The notes under the pieces were generated by a model. That model was not told the DNA's origin, did not search any database, and was given only the letters and a program-made list of their open reading frames with translations. From NCBI GenBank assembly GCA_032988165.1, contig JANTQF010000537.1, positions 1 through 15,179 of the forward strand: 15,179 bases of DNA, read 5' to 3'. A program made the translations under genes and the position numbers. This DNA is from Emmonsiellopsis sp. PD_33. Its lineage: Eukaryota; Ascomycota; Eurotiomycetes; Onygenales; Ajellomycetaceae. Positions 1 to 10,110 of the stretch are shown one piece after another. The first letter of the stretch is position 1. The number at the start of each line of letters is the position of its first letter.

Positions 1-9
1 GAAACATAC

Positions 10-1896
10 CAAAAGAATACGAAAAATTAATATCATAAATATAAATAAACGCAATCCCCGCCCATCCCGCGGACGCATGCTCGACTAGGCTCGAGCCGTA
101 TTTCCCAATGATGGCGCCGACTACGACGAGCGAGATGCAGGTTCCCGTCGCGCCGCACATGAGCAGGACTCGACGGCCCACTTTGTCGATCCAGAAGAGG
201 GCCGGGAGTGTGCTGAGGCAGTTGACGATGCCGTAGACGCCCGTGGCGAGGAGGGAGGTCTGGGCATGCTATGTTAGAAGGGAGATTTTGGGGAGGGGGA
301 GTGGAGGGTGCCTTACGGTGTTTCCGTCCAGTCCGAGCTGGGCGAAGATTGTTGGGGCGTAGTAGATCATGGCTTTTTTTTGATATTTAATTAGCGGGTA
401 GCTCATGGGGGGGATGGGCTTGGTTAAGGGGTAGGGGGAAAGGGGGGGTGATGGTGTAAACTCACCGTTACATCCCATAAACTGCTGGAAAAACATGACG
501 CAGCATCCGATAGCCAGTCTCCTGAATCTCGACCAGGAGCTCACGAGTGAGAAATACTATATCTCCGTTAACACCGCCCTGTAACTCCCAATATCACAGA
601 GGTTTTTTTTTTTTTCCCTCTATCACTTACCTGCGCAGCATGCAACTTCACCCCTGTCATCCCGCCATAGTGCTCCTTTGAGAACGTATTCTCCAGAATC
701 ACCGACGCCTTAATCTCCAGATACTCAGCGGTCAATTCGGGACTATCAGTCTGCTGCCGTCGAAGCTTGCCCAGGGTAACCAGGGCATCCTCATCCCGAT
801 CCTTCATGAGCAGCCATCTCGGAGAGTCGGGGAAGAAAATCATTCCGATCCCGAGGATCAAGGCCGGGACGATCTGGAGTGCAAAGGGGACTCTCCAGGA
901 GGCATCGGATTGGCCGTCGCAGCCATTGGGGCCGACGTCGTTGTAGGGGTCGAAAGCGGGCTTTGCGGGAGTTCCGCCGGTATAGGGGATGTTGGGGGCA
1001 CAGCGGGTGCCGCCGATGTAGTTGGTGCCGTAGTCGATCCAGTAGCTGGCAAGGATACCGATGGTGATGGATACTGTTGTGGTGATGTTAGCGGATTTGG
1101 GAATACTGTATGGTGGATAATAGATAATTTACTTACATTGCTGGAGAACCACCAGGCCGCCTCGAATCGAGGGCAGGGAGACCTCGGAGATATACAAGGG
1201 GACGACCATGGTCAACATTCCAACTGCAAAGCCAGCAATTGCGCGTCCTAATAAAACAGTATTAGTTTGCCATTCTGGTACTAATTATCTGATGCTATGT
1301 GTGCATCGAATACATTCGAACATGCTGTTTGACGCACCAAGGAAAAGCATCACCAGATTAACCGCGGCGGCCTGGAGTATCGACCCAATAAGGAACACCA
1401 CAACGGCCACGATCATGGACACTTTTCTGCCGATGTAGTCTGCGAATGGTCCATTGACCAAGGAGCCCAGCCAGGCCGCTATAAAATGGCATCGTTAGCA
1501 TTCTCCTGTGTGGAAATGATGATGATGGTGTATCCGAACATACCCAACAGCAACGTCGACACGAACCATCCCTTGAAGCCGCTGTCAGTAAAGATTTGGG
1601 GGAATAGCGCTCCGAATGACTCCATCGTGAGCACTCCGGATACGACGCCCTGGTCATAACCGAAGAGCAACCCGCCAAGGGAGGAGAACTGCACACAATA
1701 CGAGCCCGGTTAGCAAATGGCCGAAGGATAACTCAATGGAAAGGAATTGTTTTGCCCTGTGCATGCAGTTCATAAGACATACCAAAGCAACTCCGAAGAG
1801 GAACGGATTCTCGAAAATGACTCGAAAGCCTCCCGACTTCGACCTGGGAGCTTCTGTTGGGAAGACATCCTCGCCGTGCGCCGATTGCAGACCCAT
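10..1896 (-). CDS. MFS hexose/monosaccharide transporter, 3' end outside window
   Basis: Plasma-membrane sugar:proton symporter of the fungal sugar-porter family, resembling the RCO-3-like subgroup. I place eight exons: 1896-1783, 1688-1544, 1478-1338, 1247-1137, 1073-631, 556-466, 372-317 and 259-10. They join in frame into at least 450 residues. Family hallmarks in order: GYDQG after TM1 (about residue 50), GRK (103-105), GRAIAGF followed by PLYISE (134-155), PDSPR (252-256, the usual PESPR with Asp), QQFMGCN then IYY (342-353), and GRR (395-397). A loop of about 30 residues with two Cys (195 and 222) sits before the central helix, as in one subgroup of these transporters. The last visible exon ends at a GTATGT donor at position 9, so the C-terminal helices lie outside the window. 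The start ATG has A at -3. The acceptor at 373 (a run of A ending in AG) is weak but gives the conserved join. Substrate cannot be read from sequence. Confidence 0.93.
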
Positions 1897-1928
1897 TTTG
1901 AACCACCTATGTTGAGGAAGGGTGTGGC

Positions 1929-1946
1929 TCAGGAACGGACTTGCAT
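1929..1946 (-). promoter_or_regulatory. Short upstream ORF before the sugar transporter
   Basis: A five-codon ORF (ATG at 1946, TGA ending at 1929) stops 32 nt before the transporter ATG. It holds the only upstream ATG between the TATA box at 2109-2115 and the main start. It would lie in the leader if transcription starts just downstream of the TATA box. A regulatory role is inference. Confidence 0.4.
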
Positions 1947-2600
1947 TGGGTGTTCTCTATATCTATATAGAAAACAGAATGATCGATGTGAATCAGGCCT
2001 CGGTGTGGGAGAAAGATGATATAACTACACAAGCTCGGCTCGAAGAAAAACAGAAACAAGACAAGAAAAAAAAAAACCCAGAAAACCAACAAGGCGCGAG
2101 AAGCAATCTTATATAACCCAACCATCCCCGCATCCCAGCTCCAGGATTCCCCAGAAACCCGCCCCATGGGCACACCAGAAGCTCTCTCGCAGCTTGTCAT
2201 CGTCATGCAGCAGCAGCACCAAACGGCCGACAGTGCTCCGGCTGTCGCAGCCGGGCAGCAGTGCTCCGAGTCCGCCCAGCAGGCCAAAAACGCCCTTCTG
2301 GAACACACGCGGCAAATCAAGCTCTTTGGCTGTGGAGGGCGCCGGGCCGGGGCTCGTTAGTAGGTGGTATCTCAGTGGTATGTGGGCGCCGATGGGCCAC
2401 TCCAAGAGTCCAAATCCCACTCGGAGCTGAACAGGGGCCTTAAAAGCCAGCTAGTGGCAACTTAGTCGCTTGGTGCCGAGCGTCGGAGGATATTCCCCAC
2501 AATCTGGCTGTTTTAGTTGGGGTTTTTAGTGTAACTCCGTCTGGATGCTGGTGGGGATGCTTGGATGGACGGGGGAGAGACTGGAGAGGCAAGGCTGGGA
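1947..2600 (-). promoter_or_regulatory. Sugar transporter promoter region
   Basis: On the minus strand a TATATAA box lies at 2115-2109, about 210 nt before the transporter ATG. It is followed by a T-rich pyrimidine tract around 2083-2071, typical of fungal core promoters. Further upstream are matches to the CreA/Cre1 carbon-repressor consensus SYGGRG: CCGGGG at 2347-2352, GTGGGG at 2551-2556, and GTGGGG on the other strand at 2495-2500. The motif is short and expected often by chance, so glucose repression is only a suggestion. No ORF here looks coding. Confidence 0.45.
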
Positions 2601-3932
2601 AAGTTTATGAGGAATGTATTAAGGGGGTGGCAGGAGATGACCAGGGGAGCAATTGCATGGTGAATTTGAGTGTGATATCTTGGGACAACTGACTGCTCTT
2701 ACGGTAAATTGCGGCAAATGCCGATAGAGTTCAAGTTACCAGGAACGAGAAGTGGCGGCATCTTTTTCGCCTCCTCGTGTTTAAAGAAGAAGATGAATGA
2801 TCCCTCTGGAGTTTGTTCCTTCTAGAAAGTGCAAATATTCCTTAGAGGTGAAAGGAAGAAGAAAACAATGAGCAGCAACATATTCTGGTGATAAAAATAC
2901 CCAACTGTTCAATCTCATCATCAATTTTCCGGCCCTTGGTGGGTCATTCAATGCTTCTATCCCGTACGGAGTACGGAGTAGAGGAAAAGCGATTCGGGAT
3001 GTGAGATTTGGCATGGTTCGATCCCGGCAAGCTGGGAAAGCTATGAGAAGAAGGTCATACCATGTCCCTGCATCATGGGCTCTTTTCATCCGATTTGCTA
3101 GAGCGGGGGGTCAAAGGCAATCTACGGACCAGAACTCTAGAATGCCGTTGCTACTATCCATGTATGTGGTAACCCAGTCCCGCTGATGGTTCGTCATCGA
3201 GCTTTTCGTCATGGATTGGGCTGCCCGATGCGATTTTGATAGCGTTCAAGTTCTAGCTCCAGCAATGTCCTTCGATTTGACACACTTGCTCTAGGTCCTT
3301 GGTCCCTCCGTTGTCTTCACGGCGAGTTGGGTATATGCTCATGAGGGTCGTCTAGGATGAGATGATTTTGTCTGATTGTACAGTGCTTTCAAACATCCAC
3401 ACTCAATTCCAAAGCTTGTGTCCGGTACTGTGGAAGATGCGATCGATGGCCTTTTGTAATGTCAAAGGACTTGAACTTGGGAATAAGTACAGCAGGAGAA
3501 AACCTCTAAAGGGACCCAAAGATAAGAAGATAGTTAGATGCGGTGGGGAGGGTTAGAGGTGTGAAACTAATCCTATACCATGCAGCTGAGGGTGAGTACA
3601 GAAAACCATTGCTGGGATGTGTAGTAGCAAAGCACAGGCAGTTTCAGGGATTGTTTATAGCTTTTTGAATCAAATAAATGGTGAACATACTGGAATAACT
3701 GTTCTGTTTGGTAGAACCCTAACAAGGCAGGCAAGAAATATAAATGGCAGGGGAATAAAGAGAGGCTGTCAATGTAGTCTAGGGAAATATGGGCAAATGT
3801 GCAGATGTATGATGGTTCAAATCAATGACCAGGAGACTGTGATAGATTAAATATAGGCGCTGCTGTGTGACTGCCGCCCAAATCATTGGACAAGGGTGGG
3901 AGTTACTTTGGACAATCATTGTTTAACATATC
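2601..3932. other. Gene-free intergenic stretch
   Basis: About 1.3 kb with only short ORFs (the longest near 100 codons) that show no recognisable motif, no consistent splice structure and no good start context. No tRNA or rRNA was recognised. A tandem TACGGAG heptamer lies at 2964-2980. The base composition becomes AT-richer towards the orphan ORF that follows. Confidence 0.5.
2964..2980. repeat. Tandem GTACGGA heptamer
   Basis: Two direct copies of GTACGGA followed by GTA. The core TACGGAG or its complement CTCCGTA also occurs at 9261-9267, 9330-9336, 10417-10423, 11082-11088 and 11261-11267. Confidence 0.6.
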
Positions 3933-4505
3933 TCATATCCTTTTCTCCAAACCCTTCCTTAACCCTTTCAAGACGTGGAGCGGCGAAAAAGTCCTGACAT
4001 CCCTCCTTCTTGGAGGAACTAGTTCAAACAAACAGTTTATCGCAAGGTCGATGGAGTTGAGTCTCTTCCGCAGTTCTTCCCAGTATGTGGCGATTGATTC
4101 TGCATTGCCCTGGCTTGGATCCTCAATGCCCGAGTCGTCGGTAGCATGCCCGGGGGTTTGCTGGTGAATATTGTCGAGCTGGCCCTCGAGGGGTGGTAGG
4201 AAGAGGTTGATAATTTCACAAAAACTATCCGTTATCTTGCCGAGATAATCCAGTACTTGCTTTCGTCCAGAAGGCGTAAATCGTAGAAAAATGACGGGGA
4301 CTTTTCCTGCAGTTTTGTCAACACGAGCAAGGGACCGCCATTGACGTAATCTCCGCCGTTGAATTTTGAGCTGCCGTTTGAATTTTACGGCCTGAGGATG
4401 CCCGCGTTTCTCCTGTTTGGTGAGGAATTTGTGGAGTATGTCGATTTTCTGCTTGAATTCATCGAAGCAGAATTTGATCTCAACCATAGTATTACACAGG
4501 GACAT
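3933..4505 (-). CDS. Hypothetical helical, basic protein (190 aa)
   Basis: An intronless ORF starting at ATG 4505 and ending at 3933; I do not recognise the family. The predicted protein is mostly helical. Residues 1-35 form an amphipathic helix. Residues 39-62 are strongly basic, with many Lys and Arg. Residues 82-115 are hydrophobic and helical. An acidic, polar linker (about 118-140) leads to a second helical block (141-162) and a basic C-terminal tail. The open frame continues 18 codons above the ATG to a TGA and remains protein-like, so the ATG could be internal to an exon joined to upstream sequence (see 4797-5254). The architecture loosely recalls helical N-terminal domains of fungal STAND or HeLo-like proteins, but no diagnostic motif was found. 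Codon use is AT-richer than in the flanking conserved genes. It may be a lineage-specific gene or a relic. Confidence 0.45.
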   Translation of the reverse strand: MSLCNTMVEIKFCFDEFKQKIDILHKFLTKQEKRGHPQAVKFKRQLKIQRRRLRQWRSLARVDKTAGKVPVIFLRFTPSGRKQVLDYLGKITDSFCEIINLFLPPLEGQLDNIHQQTPGHATDDSGIEDPSQGNAESIATYWEELRKRLNSIDLAINCLFELVPPRRRDVRTFSPLHVLKGLRKGLEKRI

Positions 4506-4796
4506 AGTGGAAGTTTGGAATATAGAATCCACTTGGCTTATGAAGAGTCTCAGAAATGGATCTCATATTGATATTAGACTGTGTGCTCAGTGGGTATTTA
4601 TGATATCCTCAGTGAATATACAAAAAGGAATTTTGGCATAATAACAAAGGTTTTCAACCAAAGGTCCTAAAGTCACCCTTGTATGTTTTGAAGTAAAACA
4701 GACAATGAACATATCTACACTCCATTTTTGAAACATGGATTGTAAGAATGAATTAATGAAAATGAGATAGTAGAAGTTGAAAAGACAGTGAAAATG

Positions 4797-5254
4797 TTAA
4801 GAAATGCAAATAGTCACAATAAAGGTTGACACTTTGAAGCAAATTGGGCAATCTGCCCCCATCCTGGGCATGGGATCTTGGAACATGAAGTTGTATTTTG
4901 CAGGCAGTTTCCATAACCCAGGAAGATCATTCAATATGTTGAGCAGGTGGATGTGCTCCCATATTTCAATCAATTCCAGGTCAATGTGTGTATCAGTGCA
5001 CTGAGAGGAATCCCGCCACTGCATTAAGCTCATCCAAAGCAACTCACAACGTGGTCTTTTCCCCTAGGGGGATCTTCCCGAACGTGCTTCTTATTATATT
5101 CGGCAAATATTTGAACTCGCTCAGGAAGCGGATATTTGAAAGTATCTTGACATGCAGTGGTGTCTGCCTTTGTTGTTTCCGCGATGGCGTGGGAGACCGT
5201 GGGAGACCGTGGGAGACAACAGGAAGCTGGGCTTCTATGTTGGCCTGCCTCAAA
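4797..5254 (-). pseudogene. Possible relic or unresolved exons of an unknown protein
   Basis: Two protein-like segments can be spliced in frame: 5254-5048 and 5000 to about 4810. They flank a 47-nt intron with a GTGAGT donor at 5047 and a CAG acceptor ending at 5001. The first includes the stretch FKYPLPERVQIFAEYNKKH; the second includes LELIEIWEHIHLLNILNDL and then an aromatic- and Pro-rich stretch. The first segment has no in-frame ATG and needs an upstream exon. The second runs into a stop at 4797 with no clear donor except a poor GTGTCA. They could belong to the same minus-strand gene as the ORF at 3933-4505, or be the remains of a decayed gene. The family is not recognised. Confidence 0.25.
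5189..5217. repeat. Three tandem copies of a 10-bp unit
   Basis: GTGGGAGACC is repeated almost three times without mismatch; the last unit lacks one base. The 10-bp period is not a multiple of three, so any coding frame through it changes with copy number. This fits decayed or non-coding sequence. Confidence 0.85.
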
Positions 5255-5731
5255 TCATAGACAAAAGTCCAAGAAGACGCGGTCTGGGAATATGTCTACT
5301 CTGTGTTGCAACATTTTAGATTGATTGTCTGATTCAGAGGCATAATTATGAACGATAGTAATGGATTTCACTCAATTTTTGGCTGCCCGTGGCAATTTTC
5401 AAAGGAATAAGGAATGGCAGTTGCCAATGGCGGAAGCAATAGGCAATAGAATACTACTAGTATGAAATCCAATAGAAGTAGAAACAAGTTTGCAGGTTGT
5501 TGCATGGGCAAATAAAAGGGATGTTGGATGGCGAGAGGAAAAGGAGTGCATCCAAAATGCCAAGAAATGCGTCCAATGCGCCATCGAATCTTGAACTCTT
5601 TATTTCATCAACCTCGCTCGACCTCAACCTCAACCTCAACCTCCACCCGACCAACACTGCAAACACAGAAATCAAATGCCCTCAGATTAGTCTCTGCTAT
5701 CCACTATCCCATCTGCCATCCTCCCGCAACA
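5255..5731 (+). promoter_or_regulatory. Upstream region and leader of the THOC5-like gene
   Basis: No convincing gene. The part nearest the gene is CT-rich, as in fungal leaders, and contains the ACCTCA array at 5621-5644. The frame of the gene stays open upstream to an ATG at 5528. That extension would encode a Ser/Thr repeat from the array and is not family-like, so I treat it as untranslated. Confidence 0.4.
5621..5644. repeat. ACCTCA hexamer array (4 units)
   Basis: Three exact ACCTCA units and a fourth reading ACCTCC, about 90 nt before the start of the THOC5-like gene and probably in its leader. Confidence 0.8.
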
Positions 5732-6546
5732 ATGCCGGTCCACGAAATGATCACAGATCCCTCCCTTCTCCCTGTCCTACAAACCAGCGCCGAAACCCTC
5801 ACTCAATGCCAAAAACTTCTCGCTCTGCTTGAGCCTACCTCGCTAACTTCGCCCCCGTCGCAAGACCTTATCCTATCAATATCGAAACAACAAAAGCTAG
5901 TGTTCCCTCTGCTAGCGCAATTGCGAGGACTGAACCGCGATGCGGTTCTCAGCGTCAGAGCCACAAAGCAAGCTACTGCGGAGGCAAGACAGGAGATCGA
6001 TAGGCTGCATTTACACTTGCAAAATCTGTACTATGAGCAGAGGCATCTGAATGGGGAGATTGCGGCGTGCGAGTCTTACGAGTATGTTTACCCGGCAGCT
6101 AAATGGTTTTCGCAATATCTTCAGACCCCTCTAATTTGTCTATTTCTAGTCATAAATACCTCTCCCTCCCCCTAATACCCGTCGAAGAATTCCTTGCGAT
6201 CCACCCAGAGCTCACGGATGCCGATCCTAACGAACTCATGGTCGCGCGCATAAATCATGAACATGCAGAGCGAGAGAAGCTGGAACAAGCAAGACAGGAG
6301 CTGTTAAAACGGAAACAAGCTCTGATTGCGGAGAATAAGAAGCGGAAAGATGATCTGGCAAACCTTGATCAGGACCTGGAGAGATTTATTGATGTGAGTT
6401 ATCATTCTGAGCCCAGTTTCCGCCGTAACCCATTCTTGGTGTCGTTGTTGATATGGCAATGCGCCGCGTGTTCTTCGATCCAATGCTAATTCAGGTATTC
6501 ATAGGCTGCGAAACCTATCCAGAAGATCTTCGAAAAAGAGTACTGA
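5732..6546 (+). CDS. THOC5: THO complex subunit 5 (THOC5/FMIP-like)
   Basis: A nuclear THO/TREX-complex subunit coupling transcription to mRNA export. Three exons (5732-6081, 6150-6393, 6505-6546) encode 211 residues. Introns are 68 and 111 nt, with donors GTATGT and GTGAGT and acceptors TAG and TAG. The family signature is clear. A helical segment (about 52-90) with conserved LNR leads to the hallmark LHLHLQNLYYE (92-102). An acidic C-E-S-Y segment spans the first splice junction, followed by LPLIPVEEFL and then HPEL. A charged coiled coil fills about 145-200. This aligns with the N-terminal half of animal THOC5. The long C-terminal part of the animal protein is absent, which appears normal for short fungal forms. 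Start 5732 was chosen because family similarity begins there. PIG-S follows on the same strand about 600 nt downstream with its own promoter space. Confidence 0.88.
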
Positions 6547-7153
6547 GCTATGGTTTCTTCTCCTTTTTGTTTCACCTCTCGCATTTTATGGTGTTGATGG
6601 TTGGTTAGCTGGCGGCGTCCCATAAAAGGGTTAGGAGTTTTTGATATTGTCAACAAATATGATACCCATTTAAACGCCTAGGGTTTGGTTACGCATTGTA
6701 AAATACTCGTTTCTTTAGAAAACCGTGCCCTGTTTCTCTATCTTATTGTTGCTTGTGGTCTCGACTGACTTGGGGGAATTTGGCCTGCAAAGTTTCCGCA
6801 TATTTAGCTCATTTGTTGCAAGGCTCATATCAGTCAAACTATATTAAATCATGAATTATACTGCCTCTCGTTCTGTAGTCTTATTTTCATAGTGGTCTGC
6901 CGTGGTGACTATTGATGCGTCTCTATGAAGTAAATAAATGCTGGGGAGACAACCCACCAATGGGAGCCAACCAAGCTTCAAGCCACTCTTCCACTCCGCA
7001 ACTTCATCTCTCACCACGCCAAACTCCCGCCACCAACCCCCTTCAGTTCCCCCGGGCCATGAGCTGACAATGCGGAGCAGAAATGGAGGAAAGCAGGGGA
7101 CCTCCTCCGCTGAGTCCCCCGTCAATCGTGACCAGATATCGGACAACCCAACC
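6547..7153. other. Spacer between THOC5-like and PIG-S genes
   Basis: The first part is the AT-rich 3' flank of the upstream gene. The second part (from about 6930) is the leader of the PIG-S gene and holds several ATGs: in frame at 6938 and 7070, a two-codon ORF at 7059-7067, and an out-of-frame ORF at 7083-7157. No other gene was seen. Confidence 0.5.
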
Positions 7154-8982
7154 ATGACCCCCACCGCGGCGAAACGGGCTCTCCCGCCAGAGAAACCGGA
7201 GGCCACCAGGACACGCACACTCGTGATAGCTGCATTCTGGGCAGTTATAATATTTCTAGGGCTTCCGATGTGGTGGAAGACGACCTCTATTTACAGAGCG
7301 CGGCTTCCATTGGAGGAGATGAAGGATTGGGCCGATGGCAAGGTGAGCCTCCCGCAGCGCTTCCTCCCGTTCATGATACGGTGATATATGCAAGTTGTAA
7401 ACGAGCCTTTACTGATCTCTACTGTTCATAGGCATGTCGACCTGTCTTCCCCCTGCAGATTCTCGTTCAAGCGCCGTCAATGAACACACCGGACGCCGAA
7501 AACCTCATCCGCACCACTCAACATGCCCTCGATGATTTGAACGAGTTCTCCGCCCACCACCTCCGGCTTCAACTGGTAGAGACCCTACAAAGCGCGACAG
7601 ATGCGGCGGAGAGCATACCAGTGTCATTTGTGGATAATGGGGAAGAAAAGGACGTAGCCCTGACAGTCAGACTACTACCCCGGGAGGATACGGTCACTCC
7701 TTTTTCAGACTTACAGCCATATTCCGAACAAGTGGACATATTCTACCCAGTTAACCAGGCATCATCTACGACGCTGAATTCCGTTCTCTCGACATTTATC
7801 GCCGCAGAAGTGCAGAAATTGTTTAATGAAGAGAAAGCAACAATCGCATATATACTATCGAAGAGCAATACCCTTGGACCTTCGATCCAGCCATCTATCT
7901 CCGGCGGACAGAACTCCCAAGCTTCGCAGCCACCCTTGGGGAATAACAGAGAGCAAGGAGTGGCGGTTATGAAATCAGTGGCTCCCCAATTAGCGGAGTC
8001 GATAGCCCGTCGAACAACACGTTCTTTCAAATACGCCGAAACCTACCATCTAAGCTTCTCCCTTTTCACTCCGGGAGCGCTACCATCTTCTTGGGATATT
8101 GAACCAGCCCTACAGGAATATCTCCTACCATTGCTAAACGCATTCTCCCCCATCAGCAACTTCTCAATCGACACTCAAGTCCAAGTCTATGCCAACTTCG
8201 CCCCAACAGCAAATCAGCCGGAATACGACGAATCCCAAAACGCCTGGACCCTAAAAAAGGAAGATCTAAGCTCATTCATAAACGCTGCAGAATGGCCTCT
8301 AAGCCCTAGCATCGGCAAAGGCCCTACGATAAACTTCATCCTCTATATCCCCTCGCCAACCCAATCCCCCCTTCTCATAAAAGAAAACCACGCAACAAGT
8401 TGGCTCATCCCACAATGGGGCGGTGTTGTAATTCTCAACCCCCCTCTCGACCTCACCCTAGAACCCAGAGAAAACCCATCCCACCTCCCGAAAGAATCCC
8501 TCCGCACCCCGCTCTCCACATTCTCCCACCAACTCCTCACCCTCCTCGGCACCCCTTCCTCCCCATCTTCCCTTCCCCTTCGCCTCCAAACCCTCGTGCG
8601 CGTCCACACAGCCTCCCTTCTCCTCTCCGCCTCCTCAACCATGGGTTCCTTAGCCCGCCTCACCCGCTCACTAGCTTCAATCCCTATCCCCATCACAGTC
8701 GCCAACTCCGTCTCCCGCACCCTCTCCCATCTCTCTGCGACATGTGACCTGCTACGTGAGGGGAGATTCGTGCAGGCACTAGCGAGCGCGCGCGTCGCGG
8801 AGAATGAAGCGGAGCGCAGCTTCTTCGAGAAGAGTATGGTGGGACAGGTTTATTTCCCTGATGAGCATAAGGTTGCAGTATATTTGCCCCTTCTGGGACC
8901 GATTGGGGTCCCGCTTGTCATGGGGTTGATTAAGGAGGGGAAGAGAGTGGTTACCGCGATGAGGAAGAGGAGGGTCAGGTAG
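7154..8982 (+). CDS. gpi17: GPI transamidase subunit PIG-S (Gpi17)
   Basis: An ER-membrane subunit of the GPI transamidase, which cleaves the C-terminal signal of precursor proteins and attaches the GPI anchor. It partners Gpi8, Gaa1, Gpi16 and Gab1. Two exons (7154-7342 and 7432-8982) flank an 89-nt intron with donor GTGAGC and acceptor TAG, giving 579 residues; human PIG-S has about 555. An N-terminal membrane helix (about 21-39) runs straight into the family hallmark LPMWWKTTSIYRARLPL (about 37-53). A large lumenal domain follows, and a second helix near 544-563 precedes a basic cytosolic tail rich in Arg and Lys. Start 7154 leaves a short tail before the first helix as in animal homologues. 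In-frame ATGs at 7070 and 6938 would add 28 or 72 residues of low-complexity sequence and cannot be excluded. Confidence 0.93.
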
Positions 8983-9668
8983 GGTGTTTTTCTTGTTCTT
9001 TTCTTTTCTTTATTTTATATATTTCTGTGCTCCGTGTTTTTGGTTCGTCTCTGTCTGCGTCTCTATCTGTTTGTGTAATTTTATCCTAGCCAACCAGCAA
9101 ATCAACGCCATATATCCACAATAATACTAAAGCGTTCAAAAAAATAGGGGTTCAAGCCAGGTGGTGGGAATTTCCTCGGATTTTGTCATAGATGTTCCAG
9201 CGAAGAATATTTTCCAACATACCCTGCAGAATTAAGAAATTTATCCACGATTTAGATGAATACGGAGGGGTCTCCGCTCCGCTCCGCCCCTGATCCCTTT
9301 CCACCGGCCAAGACCACCAACTCGCATAGCTCCGTATGTACTTCGCCCGCCCCAGCTAAGACTTTTTCTCCATTCTCCATTCTGTTCCTTTCTTTCCTTT
9401 CCTTTTTACCTTGTCAGAATTATTCTGCTAGTCATGAATCCATTATGCCAGAATGAATACATGTCAGCAGCAAATCTACAGACAAGAATACCCCCTCTAA
9501 CTTAAAAATATAAATAGTACACAAGCACACAAGCACACATACATATCAGTAGAACAAACCAACCCCAAGCAAGTCCAGTAGTTAACTATGATACTTAGTT
9601 AGCAGACCAAAAATAGAGATAGACACCAGGATATTAAACAAAGATATAAAAGCAAAAATAGAAGTAAA

Positions 9669-9718
9669 CCAACCAACCAACCAACTAACTAACCAACTAA
9701 CTAACCAACTAACTAACC
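9669..9718. repeat. CCAA / CCAACTAACTAA tandem array
   Basis: Three CCAA tetramers (9669-9680) pass into three perfect 12-bp units CCAACTAACTAA (9681-9692, 9693-9704, 9705-9716). This is a two-level repeat in which the 12-mer seems to have grown out of the tetramer. Confidence 0.9.
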
Positions 9719-10057
9719 AGATACCCCTCCCATAAAGAACCCAAGAAAAAAAACAGGAAAAAGTGAAGAAAGCTAACTCTATTATTAACTATCTTAATCA
9801 TTTCCATGCCTTCTTCAAACTTCACTCTACTCGAGTCGCTAACCCCCCGGCCCCGTCCCGTCCCTCCCGTCCCGCGGGGGCCCGAGGACAATGACCCGTG
9901 GACCGTGGTTAGTAGTTACTTGCATGCAATGAACCAACCACACTCAATTACCGAGCGAAACTCTTGCTCTCTGGACCGTATGCAGGTTAGATTCATGCGG
10001 GGGATTTTGCGGCGCCGAGCCGATGGGACACCATGGCGATGGGTTGGATATTCTGTC

Positions 10058-10110
10058 ATGTATGTATGTATGTATGTATGTATGTATGTATGTATGTACG
10101 TATGTATGTA
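10058..10110. repeat. ATGT tetranucleotide microsatellite
   Basis: About 13 ATGT units with one T-to-C change near 10099 (GTACGT). It lies in the convergent intergenic region and is likely polymorphic in length. Confidence 0.92.

Noticed and set aside
2360..2440. A stretch resembling a tRNA D-arm (GGTATCTCAGTGGTA)
   Set aside because: No matching acceptor stem, no proper TTCRA T-loop and no anticodon arm at the right distance.
5528..5731. In-frame 68-codon extension of the THOC5-like protein
   Set aside because: It is mostly Ser/Thr encoded by the ACCTCA array, and family similarity begins after the ATG at 5732.
6938..7069. In-frame upstream extension of PIG-S from ATG 6938
   Set aside because: It would put a long low-complexity tail before the first membrane helix, unlike known PIG-S proteins, and is more likely leader.
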